A stretch of DNA of 9,028 nucleotides from positions 1 through 9,028 of the forward strand of contig DATHHS010000260.1 of assembly GCA_035317085.1 (NCBI GenBank). The letters run 5' to 3'. The translations under genes were made by a program, and so were the position numbers. Shown in pieces: positions 1 to 7,300 of the stretch. The DNA comes from VBDM01 sp035317085 (GTDB lineage Bacteria; Pseudomonadota; Gammaproteobacteria; Burkholderiales; SG8-39). How positions within the stretch are numbered: position 1 is the first letter of the stretch; every line of letters begins with the position of its first letter. The notes beneath the pieces are model-generated. The model saw only the letters and a program-made list of their open reading frames with translations. It was not told where the DNA came from and ran no database searches.

Positions 1-323
1 GCTCTCAGGCAGCGGTTCGCTTTGAACGATTTTCAGCTCAGCGAGCTTCACCAGCAGCGAAGCGATGCGATCGGTGTCGGCGGCGAAATCGGCGCGCTCG
101 CGCAGGGTCCAGCCGGTCGCGCCCGCACGAGATGCAGCTCGCCCGAGGAATCCTTGATCGCGATCTCGGCGACCTCGCTGATTTTCAATCCCGCGAGCAC
201 CTTCTGGCCCGCGCGCGAGTCGGTGCTCGTCCAGGCCGAGCGGTCGGAGAAAACGACCGCCGCGCCCGCCGCCGCGAGCACGACCAGCACCCCGAGCGCG
301 ATAAGGAATTGTTTGCGATTCAC
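1..323 (-). CDS. DUF4340 domain protein, N-terminal part, frameshifted and cut by window edge
   Basis: Seen: a GTG start at 323 gives MNRKQFLIALGV, one hydrophobic segment at about residues 5-25, then a stretch ending GELHLVR that resembles DUF4340 proteins. In this frame the reading ends at a stop at 48-50 after an uncharacteristic proline/alanine run. Shifting frame near 120-128 restores a family-like sequence (WTLRERADF, then IASLLVKLAELKIVQSEP) that stays open to the left edge, so about one base appears to be missing. The start overlaps the stop of the upstream GldG-type gene in a GTGA tetranucleotide, which points to translational coupling. Known: DUF4340 genes often follow GldG-type genes in ABC export operons; their function is unknown. 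Inferred: a membrane-anchored accessory protein of that transporter. The break may be a sequencing error or a real mutation; I cannot tell which. Confidence 0.72.
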
Positions 324-2230
324 AGCACGGGCGTCCTGCGCCGGCGCAGGATCGCGAGCGCGATACCGGCCGCGGCGACCAGCAGAGGCACCAGCGCGAT
401 GTTCAGCACCTTGGTCCAGAACTGCAGCGCCTCGCTGTCGGCGCGCAGCTCGCGGCGCACTTCTTTCAGCGCGAGGCGCGTCTCGGCGGCCTTTCTGCGG
501 AAATTCTCAAGCTCGGTCTGCTGCTCGGCCGAGAGAATCGCTCCCGCGCCCGGTCCCCTGCCCTTTTGCAGCTCGCCGAGCTTGACCTGCGTCTGGCTGA
601 GATTGTCCTCGAGCTCCTTGATCTTGCCGAGATAGGCCTGCTGCGCCTTCGCCTCCATGTCGCGGATCAGGGTGAACGGCCGCGCGGCGCTCGCCCGGCT
701 GCGCAGCTTGATCAGGGCGGGATCGCCGGCGAACTGATCCACCAGCGCCTGCGCAAAGGCGATGTTGCCGTTGCGCGGGATCACGATTCTCTGCCCGAAG
801 ATCTCCTGGATCTGCACTGCCGCGCCGTCGTTGATGAAATCGCTGTCGCCGACCAGCACCACGGCGTTCTCCGCCGATTCCTTAAGGGATGCGCTTTCGG
901 TTTTCGGCTCGGGCGCTTTCGCGGTCTTCTTCCCGAGCGCCTTTGCCGCCTTCGGCTCGGGCGCCTTTGCGTTCTTGTCGGCCTCGGCCCCTGGCCGCCC
1001 CTGCGGAAAGGCGGTCTTGAACTTTCCCGTCAGCCGTATCGCAAGCGGCCATTCGGTGTTGGTGGGCTGAAAACTCTTGATGGCCGCCTCGCCCTGGGTC
1101 ATCGCCGCGAAGGAATCCACGAGCTGCGAGTAGGCCGAGGTCTTGATGAGAACGGATTCGCTCAAGCCCTCCGCCGGTTTGCCGGTGAACACGCCGGCAA
1201 AGGGCATCAGCACCGATCCGAGCCGCGCCGTGGTGATGTCTTTCGGATCGAAGGCGTTGTCGTTCAGGGAGAGCAGCGTCGGCAGCGAGCGGGCGCCCGC
1301 GCCCGTGAGGTAGCGCATATCGAGCACGACTTTTCCGGAATCGAAGCCGATTCCCCAGGCCTTGAGCAGCTTGTCGAGCGAGGACGGCGTACCCCCTCCG
1401 CCCCCCATGCCTCCCATCTGGCCCATCTGGTCGAAGTAGGCGTTGGGGTCGAGGAAGGCGATGAGTTTCCCGCCGCGGAGCACAAACTGGTCGAGTGCGT
1501 ACTGCGCGTGCTCGCTGATGCCGCGCGGGTGGATCACCACCAGCACCTTGATGTCGTCGTCGATCTTCTCGGGATCCAGCCCGACTCGCTTGACCGTGTA
1601 GTCGCGCCTCAACTCGGTGATGAACACCTGCGGTTCCATCGGCTGGCCGCCGGTGAACTGGCTGGGTGGCATGCCGAACACCGGCAGCGCGCTCATCACT
1701 CCGATCACCGGCTTCGCCGTCACGGTGACGCGGGTGATGGCGCGCGTCAGATCGTACTCGAGCAAGGGCTCGCGATCGAGCGCAAGCGCCGGCAGGGCCA
1801 CTTTCTGGTCGGCGTAGCTGACCGAGGCTCCGAGGTAGAACTTGTCGCCCGCGGGCAAGGTCTGCGCCTCGACGCCTTCGAGGGTCGCCGAATCCTCCGC
1901 ATCGGAGTCGGGCTCCGGATCGAGTTTCTCGATGACGACCTTGCCGTGGCCTGCCTGCTTGAACTCGGCGAGCAGATCTTCCACCCTGCGGCCGTAAGCC
2001 TTGATCGGCAAGGGCACGTCGTTCTGGCTGAAGTACAGGCGGATCTTGACCGGGGAATCGAGCTTGCCGAGCACGGCGCGCGTGCCTTCGGAGATCGTAT
2101 AGAGCTTGCCCTGGGTCAGATCGATGCGACCTCTCGCGGCGCCCAGGACCAGGTTGAGCAGGACGAGGATCACGAAGGCCGCCGCGAGGCCGCCGGCCGA
2201 ATACAGCAGATTTTCAGTCTTCTTGTTCAT
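320..2230 (-). CDS. GldG-family ABC transporter auxiliary protein (membrane anchored)
   Basis: A 636-aa protein matching the ABC_transp_aux / GldG type. Seen: an N-terminal transmembrane helix (about residues 8-30), then DLTQGKLYTISEGTRAVL, the conserved opening of the extracytoplasmic domain, followed by a long alpha/beta region. A Met/Gly-rich loop (about 269-280) and a Lys/Ala/Pro linker carrying AKAPEPK twice (about 413-455) follow. A charged, probably coiled-coil stretch (about 523-603) precedes a C-terminal helix (about 608-628) ending in RRRR. Both ends are therefore in the membrane with the bulk outside. The ATG at 2230 is preferred over in-frame starts further upstream, because those would read into the permease gene and the family start is MNKK followed by the helix. 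The start lies 7 bp after the permease stop. Known: GldG partners GldF and GldA in Bacteroidetes gliding, but homologues are common in non-gliders, where the substrate is unknown. Confidence 0.88.
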   Translation of the reverse strand: MNKKTENLLYSAGGLAAAFVILVLLNLVLGAARGRIDLTQGKLYTISEGTRAVLGKLDSPVKIRLYFSQNDVPLPIKAYGRRVEDLLAEFKQAGHGKVVIEKLDPEPDSDAEDSATLEGVEAQTLPAGDKFYLGASVSYADQKVALPALALDREPLLEYDLTRAITRVTVTAKPVIGVMSALPVFGMPPSQFTGGQPMEPQVFITELRRDYTVKRVGLDPEKIDDDIKVLVVIHPRGISEHAQYALDQFVLRGGKLIAFLDPNAYFDQMGQMGGMGGGGGTPSSLDKLLKAWGIGFDSGKVVLDMRYLTGAGARSLPTLLSLNDNAFDPKDITTARLGSVLMPFAGVFTGKPAEGLSESVLIKTSAYSQLVDSFAAMTQGEAAIKSFQPTNTEWPLAIRLTGKFKTAFPQGRPGAEADKNAKAPEPKAAKALGKKTAKAPEPKTESASLKESAENAVVLVGDSDFINDGAAVQIQEIFGQRIVIPRNGNIAFAQALVDQFAGDPALIKLRSRASAARPFTLIRDMEAKAQQAYLGKIKELEDNLSQTQVKLGELQKGRGPGAGAILSAEQQTELENFRRKAAETRLALKEVRRELRADSEALQFWTKVLNIALVPLLVAAAGIALAILRRRRTPVL

Positions 2231-2237
2231 GTCGCTC

Positions 2238-2996
2238 TCAGCCCGCCCGTTGATTGCGGATGACGACGCCGGTCGCGAACAGCGCAAAGGCGATCACCGA
2301 GATGAAGTAAAGGAGGTCGCGCGAGTCGAGCACTCCTTTCTGGAATCCGTCGTAATGGGTGAGAACGGAAAACTTCGCGACCGCTTCCACCAGCCATGGA
2401 CTCGCCCAGCGCGCCAGCAGATCGGTGAGCGGTGAAAAGCCCACCAGGATCAGCAAGAGACACAGAACCACCGCCAGAATGAAAGCGACCACCTGGTTGC
2501 GCGTAAAGGCTGAGGTCATGCAGGCGATCGCGAGATAGGCACCGGCGAGCAGGGCCGCACCGACGTAGCCGCTCGCGATCACCCCGTTGTCGGGATCGCC
2601 GAGCCAGTTGGCCGTGATCACGATCGGAAAGCTCAGCGCAAGCGCGATGACGAGGAACAGCCACGAGGCGAGAAACTTGCCGACGATCGCCTGCCACGGC
2701 GCCACCGGCATCGTAAACAGCAGCTCGATCGTCCCCAGACGCCGCTCCTCCGACCACAAGCGCATACCCGCGGCGGGCACGAGAAACAGGAACAGCCAAG
2801 GCAGCCAGTTGAAGAAAGCCGCGAGCGAGGCTTCGCCGCGCTCGAAAAAACCGCCGAGGGTGAAAGTGAAGAATCCGGAAAGCAGAAGGAAAATCACCAG
2901 GAACACGTAAGCGACTGGAGACTCGAAATACGCGGAGAGCTCCCGTTTGGCGATGGTCTTTATCGGGGGCCAGCTTGCCTTCATGCCGCCGCTCAT
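2238..2996 (-). CDS. ABC-2 type permease, GldF family
   Basis: A 252-aa integral membrane protein with about six helices, at roughly residues 26-46, 63-80, 107-130, 139-160, 168-187 and 228-246. Family signatures seen include KRELSAYFESPVAYVF near the N-terminus and MRLWSEERRLGTIELLFTMP after helix 2, the conserved cytoplasmic coupling segment of GldF/NosY-type permeases. The ATG at 2996 is chosen because a strong GGGAGG lies about six bases upstream and because it overlaps the ATPase stop as ATGA, a coupled start; an internal ATG at 2984 is less well placed. Known: such permeases form the membrane channel of ABC-2 exporters together with an ATPase. Inferred: it pairs with the ATPase directly upstream and the GldG-type protein directly downstream. 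The transported substrate cannot be deduced. Confidence 0.92.
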   Translation of the reverse strand: MSGGMKASWPPIKTIAKRELSAYFESPVAYVFLVIFLLLSGFFTFTLGGFFERGEASLAAFFNWLPWLFLFLVPAAGMRLWSEERRLGTIELLFTMPVAPWQAIVGKFLASWLFLVIALALSFPIVITANWLGDPDNGVIASGYVGAALLAGAYLAIACMTSAFTRNQVVAFILAVVLCLLLILVGFSPLTDLLARWASPWLVEAVAKFSVLTHYDGFQKGVLDSRDLLYFISVIAFALFATGVVIRNQRAG

Positions 2997-3727
2997 GCCG
3001 CCTCCCTGACCGTATCGGAGCGGGTGATCGAGCGGAAGAAATCCTCCAGCGTCCCGCTGCCTGAACGCGCCTTCAGTTCCTGCGGCGTGCCGTTGGCGAC
3101 GATGCGGCCGCGGTCGATGATGATCGCGCGAGTGCAGACCGCCTCGACCTCCTCGAGGATGTGCGTCGAGAAGATGATCGCCTTGCTCTCCCCCATCTCG
3201 CGGATCAGCGTGCGCACCTCGTGCTTCTGGTTCGGATCGAGGCCGTCGGTCGGCTCGTCGAGGATCAGCACCTCGGGATCGTGGATCAGCGCCTGCGCGA
3301 GGCAGGTGCGGTGGCGGAAGCCTTTCGAGAGCGTATCGATCGTCTGACCGAGCACGCTCTCCAGGTGGCACAGCTCGACTACGCGGCGCATCGCGTTGCG
3401 GCGGTCTTCGCCGTGCAGGCCGCGCATCTCTGCGGAGAACTTGAGAAAGGCCAGCACCGACATGTCGGTATACAGAGGCGCCGCCTCCGGGAGATAACCG
3501 ATGCGGCGCTTCACCTCGATCGGATTCTCCTGCACGTCCAGGCCGCACACCGAGACGCGGCCTGCGCTCGGCGGAATAAAGCCGGTGATCATGCGCATGG
3601 TGGTCGATTTGCCCGCGCCGTTGGGCCCCAGGAATCCCAGGACTTCGCCTTTGGCGACCTCGAAGGAGATATCATCGACCGCGCGCTTCTGCGCGAAGGA
3701 CTTGCTGAGATTTTCAACCTTGATCAC
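2993..3727 (-). CDS. ABC transporter ATP-binding protein (GldA-like)
   Basis: A 244-aa cytoplasmic ATPase that would power the adjacent permease. Seen with the GTG start: Walker A GPNGAGKST at 34-42, a Q-loop region reading IGYLPEAAPLY (76-86), the signature segment LSKGFRHRT (133-141), Walker B VLILDE (153-158), D-loop GLD (162-164) and switch histidine H189 in STHILEE. Known: a GYLPE segment and an LSKG- signature are usual in the GldA/NatA/CcmA-like branch, replacing the classic Q-loop Gln and LSGGQ. A TTG at 3739 would add four residues. I prefer the GTG at 3727 because GGGAG sits about six bases upstream of it and MIKVENLSKSF matches the usual family start. It is the first gene of the minus-strand operon and ends in an ATGA overlap with the permease. 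Confidence 0.92.
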   Translation of the reverse strand: MIKVENLSKSFAQKRAVDDISFEVAKGEVLGFLGPNGAGKSTTMRMITGFIPPSAGRVSVCGLDVQENPIEVKRRIGYLPEAAPLYTDMSVLAFLKFSAEMRGLHGEDRRNAMRRVVELCHLESVLGQTIDTLSKGFRHRTCLAQALIHDPEVLILDEPTDGLDPNQKHEVRTLIREMGESKAIIFSTHILEEVEAVCTRAIIIDRGRIVANGTPQELKARSGSGTLEDFFRSITRSDTVREAA

Positions 3728-3863
3728 CGCGTCTCCCAAACAACCTCGTCCCTGACACAGACCGACTCTGGACGCCCGAGTTCCCTGCCCTGCCGGCGGA
3801 ACCGGATTCTATCGCAACCCCGATCCGGATATAAGCAAATGACCAATGACCATCAGTCCGCGC

Positions 3864-3892
3864 TTCAAGCGACGGCACGAAAGCCTTATAAT
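3864..3892 (+). promoter_or_regulatory. Sigma-70 type promoter of fdxA
   Basis: Seen: a perfect TATAAT at 3887-3892, with TTCAAG at 3864-3869 (three of six matches to TTGACA) and a 17-bp spacer. Transcription would begin near 3899-3900, leaving a leader of about 45 bases before the fdxA ATG. The short AT-rich patch stands out from GC-rich surroundings. The leader holds a small possible hairpin at 3901-3918 (CCCAAGG pairing with CCTT-GGG). No operator for a known regulator was recognised. This is the only good plus-strand promoter seen for fdxA and could also serve the oxidoreductase behind it. Confidence 0.6.
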
Positions 3893-3945
3893 TTTGGACT
3901 CCCAAGGCTCCCTTCGGGTGCGCCGCCAAACGCAAGGATCGCGCG

Positions 3946-4269
3946 ATGACCCACGTCGTCATGGAAAGCTGCATCAAGTGCAAGTACACCGACTGCGTCG
4001 ATGTCTGCCCCGTCGATTGCTTCCACGAAGGGCCGAACATGCTGGTGATCGATCCGGACGAGTGCATCGACTGCGCGGTGTGCATTCCCGAGTGCCCGGT
4101 GAACGCGATCGTTCCCGAGGAAGACCTGCCCGAAGGACAAAAGAAATTTACCGCCCTGAATGCGGAGCTCGCGAAGATCTGGCCCGTGATCACCGACGCC
4201 AAGCCGGGCCCGGCCGACGCCGACCAGTGGAAAGACGTCAAGGACAAGCTGGAACACCTTGAGCGCTAG
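3946..4269 (+). CDS. fdxA: Seven-iron ferredoxin FdxA (3Fe-4S + 4Fe-4S)
   Basis: A 107-aa soluble electron carrier of the Azotobacter FdI/FdxA class, full length for the family. Seen: the N-terminal motif carries C9, C12, C17, C21 and C25; the second motif is ECIDCAVCIPECPV with C40, C43, C46 and C50. By comparison with the known FdI pattern, C9, C17 and C50 should hold the 3Fe-4S cluster and C21, C40, C43 and C46 the 4Fe-4S cluster, leaving C12 and C25 free. The C-terminal half (KKFTALNAELAKIWPVIT) is the usual tail of this class. AAGGA at 3934-3938 lies seven bases before the ATG. The gene stands 94 bp upstream of a large flavin/iron-sulfur oxidoreductase on the same strand, which makes that enzyme its likely redox partner (inference). 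It is divergent from the ABC operon. Confidence 0.96.
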   Translation: MTHVVMESCIKCKYTDCVDVCPVDCFHEGPNMLVIDPDECIDCAVCIPECPVNAIVPEEDLPEGQKKFTALNAELAKIWPVITDAKPGPADADQWKDVKDKLEHLER

Positions 4270-4279
4270 TCGCCTTCCT

Positions 4280-4352
4280 GTCATTCCCGCGCAAGCGGGA
4301 ATCCAGCTCGATTGCTCGCACTGCACTGGACTCCCGCTTTCGCGGGAGTGAC
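4280..4352. repeat. Paired dRS3-like inverted repeat (73 bp)
   Basis: Seen: two 27-bp arms, 4280-4306 and 4326-4352, are inverted copies of each other (24 of 27 positions) around a 19-base spacer. Each arm is itself a palindrome: ATTCCC-N8-GGGAAT at 4283-4302 and ACTCCC-N8-GGGAGT at 4330-4349. The first matches the Neisseria dRS3 consensus pattern exactly. In RNA it could fold either as two separate hairpins or as one long stem. It lies in the gap between fdxA and the oxidoreductase and ends 11 bases before the latter's ATG, so it may attenuate, process or terminate the fdxA transcript (inference). It is likely one member of a dispersed short-repeat family. Confidence 0.82.
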
Positions 4353-4363
4353 GGAATATCACC

Positions 4364-7300
4364 ATGCTGAAGCTTGCTCACGGCCTGTCCTTCGCGGAAC
4401 TCTACCAGCGCGACGGCCTTGCCAGGCTCGATGCCGCGTTCCTCGACCATCTCGGTGCTGCGGAATCCGCGCTGAGGCCGCAGCTCGAAGCCGCGCGCGC
4501 GGCTTCGAATCTCGATTCGAAGTCCGAATCGGGATTGATCATCGAGATCGCGCCTCATCTGGACGATTTTCTCGCGGAGCTGTTCGGCATCCGTGAGGAA
4601 TATCTCGCGCTCGCCGCGCAGCACGACGAGCTCGCCCCGCTCTACAGCGTCAAGCGCCAGTTCGTGCAGCGCCGCGCGGCGAACAAGGTGAAGCCCGAGG
4701 AGGCCGCCAAGCTCGACGGGCCCGCGCTCGAGGCTGAGCTGAAAAAACACTTCGGCGGGCAGTTCGACGAGCTGACCTTCGCGAAAAAAGTCGGCTATTG
4801 GCTCGGCGACGAAGCCGGGCACACGGTGGCGCTCGACCTCGCGATGAAATACTCGGCCTGGGCGCTGCACACGCCTGCGGGCCGCGAGCACGTCCATTCC
4901 GGGATCCTGTTCAAGACGCCGGCGAAGATCGATCCCCAGAACCTGCTCGTGAACGCGCAGAAGAACGAACGCGAGGGCGTGGTCGTCCACACCATCCGAC
5001 CCGAGCACATCCGCCGCCGCCAGGGCTTTACGCTCACCGATCCGGGAACCGATCTGGTCGGCGCGCTCGATCAGTCCAACTACTGCATCTGGTGCCACAC
5101 GCAGAACAAGGATTCCTGCTCCAAGGGTTTGAAGGAAAAACCTTCCGCCGATGCGCCGCATAAAACGGTATTCAAGAAAAGTCCCTTCGGCGTGACGCTC
5201 GCCGGCTGCCCGCTCGAGGAGAAAATCTCGGAGTTCCACACGCTGAAATCGCAGGGCAAGGCACTGTCCGCGCTCGCCGTGATCGTCATCGACAATCCCA
5301 CGGTGGCCGCGACCGGTCACCGCATCTGCAACGATTGCATGAAATCCTGCATCTACCAGAAGCAGGAGCCGGTCAACATCCCGCAGGTGGAAACCCGGAC
5401 GCTGAAGGACGTGCTCGAGTTGCCCTGGGGTTTCGAGATCTATTCGCTGCTCACGCGCTGGAATCCGCTCAATTTCCGCCGGCCGCTGCCTTTGCCCGCG
5501 AGCGGCCGCAAGGTGCTCGTCGCGGGCATGGGTCCGGCCGGATTCACTCTCGCGCATTACCTGATGAACGAGGGGCACGCGGTGGCCGGCATCGATGGGC
5601 TCAAGATCGAGCCGCTGCCGGAAAAATTCTCCGGAGTGAAAGCCGACGGCTCGCGTGCGCCTTTCGAACCGGTGCGCGATGTGAAGACGCTCTACGAATC
5701 GCTCGACGACCGCGTCATGGCGGGATTCGGCGGCGTCGCCGAGTACGGCATCACGGTTCGATGGGACAAGAACTTCCTCAAGCTGGTGCGCCTGCTCCTC
5801 GAGCGGCGTGATCAGTTCGCCCTCTTCGGCGGGGTGCGCTTCGGAGGGACGGTCACGGTCGAGGACGCGCTCGAGCTCGGTTTCGACCACGTGGCGCTCG
5901 CCATGGGCGCGGGCAAGCCCACGGTGCTCGACATTCCCAATGGTCTCGCGCGCGGGGTGCGCGCCGCGTCCGACTTTCTCATGGCGCTGCAGCTCACCGG
6001 CGCGGCCAAGGCGGACTCGATCGCCAACATGCAGCTGCGCCTGCCCGTGGTGGTGGTCGGCGGCGGCCTCACGGCGATCGACACCGCGACTGAGTCGCTC
6101 GCCTACTACCTGGTGCAGGTGGAGAAATTTCTCACGCGCTACGAAGCGCTCGCCGCGCAAAGCGGCGAAGACGCCGTGCGCGAAAAATGGGACGACCAGG
6201 AGCGGGAGATCGCCGAGGAATTTCTCGCGCATGCGCGCGCCGTGCGCGAGGAGCGCCTGACCGCCGCGCTCGAGAACCGGCCGGCCCGCATCGTCGAGCT
6301 GCTGCAGCACTGGGGCGGCGTGACCATCGCCTACCGGCGGCGCCTGGTCGACAGCCCTTCGTACACGCTCAACCACGAGGAAGTGGAAAAGGCGCTCGAA
6401 GAAGGCATCGCCTTCGCCGAAGGCCTGTCCCCGGTCGCCGTGGACGTGGACAACTACGGCGCGGTGCGCGGCATGCGCTTTTCCGCGCCGAGCGGTCTGG
6501 AATCGGCGGAGCACTGGCTGCCGGCGCACACGGTCTTCGTCGCCGCCGGCACCCAGCCCAATACCGTGCTCGCGCGCGAGCACTCCGCGCATTTCGCGCT
6601 GGACGGAAAATATTTTCAAGCCTGCGACGAGGAAGGACGGCCGCTCACCCCGCAGCGTGCAATTTCGAAGCCCGAGCGCTCCGAGGTGCTGCTGTCGCGT
6701 TTTCCGGACGGACGCTTCGTGAGTTTTTTCGGCGACCTGCATCCTTCGTATTTCGGCAACGTGGTCAAGGCGCTCGGTTCGGCGCGCCAAGGCTATCCGG
6801 TCGTGTCGCGGGTGCTGGCAAAAGCGCCTCCGCAGACGCGGAGCACGCCCGCCGCGTTCTTCGCTTCGCTCTCCCACGAGATGCTCGCGACCGTCCACAA
6901 GGTCGAGAGGCTCACGCCCACCATCGTCGAAGTGGTCATCAAGGCGCCGCTCGCCGCGCGCAAATTCCAGCCGGGCCAGTTCTACCGGCTGCAGAATTTC
7001 GAGACGCTCTCACCGCTCGTCAGGAATGCGGCAACGAGCACGCGCCTGCAGATGGAGGGCCTCGCGATGACCGGGGCCTGGGTCGACCGGGATCGCGGAT
7101 TGGTGTCGACCATCGTGCTCGAAATGGGCGGCTCCTCCGACCTGTGCGCGATGCTTGCGCCCGGGGAGCCCGTCATCCTCATGGGCCCGACCGGCGCTCC
7201 GACGCACATCGCGAAGAACGAAACGGTGATCCTTGCGGGCGGAGGTCTGGGCAACGCCGTGCTTTTCTCCATAGGCCAGGCGTTTCGCGCGAGCGGGTCG

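Noticed and set aside
566..2263. 565-aa open frame on the plus strand
   Set aside because: Antisense to the GldG-like gene, whose family features are clear; composition is that of a mirrored GC-rich gene.
3737..3739. TTG start for the ABC ATPase
   Set aside because: Possible, but the GTG at 3727 has a better placed Shine-Dalgarno sequence and gives the usual family N-terminus.
3806..3811. Minus-strand TAGAAT as -10 box for the ABC operon
   Set aside because: The hexamer 17 bp upstream (TTATAT) matches the -35 consensus poorly, so support is too weak to annotate.
3714..4247. 177-aa open frame on the minus strand
   Set aside because: Antisense to fdxA and across its promoter; Ser-rich with no family resemblance.
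4283..4349. CRISPR-like repeat-spacer unit
   Set aside because: Only two copies, in inverted orientation and each palindromic; fits a dispersed REP/dRS3-type element, not a CRISPR array.
5084..5098. CIWCH as a c-type haem attachment site (CxxCH)
   Set aside because: The protein has no signal peptide for export, and these cysteines line up with the iron-sulfur ligands of GltD-type domains.
4238..6898. 886-aa open frame on the minus strand
   Set aside because: Antisense to the fused oxidoreductase, with Arg/His/Glu-rich low-complexity sequence and no recognisable motifs; a by-product of GC-rich codon use.
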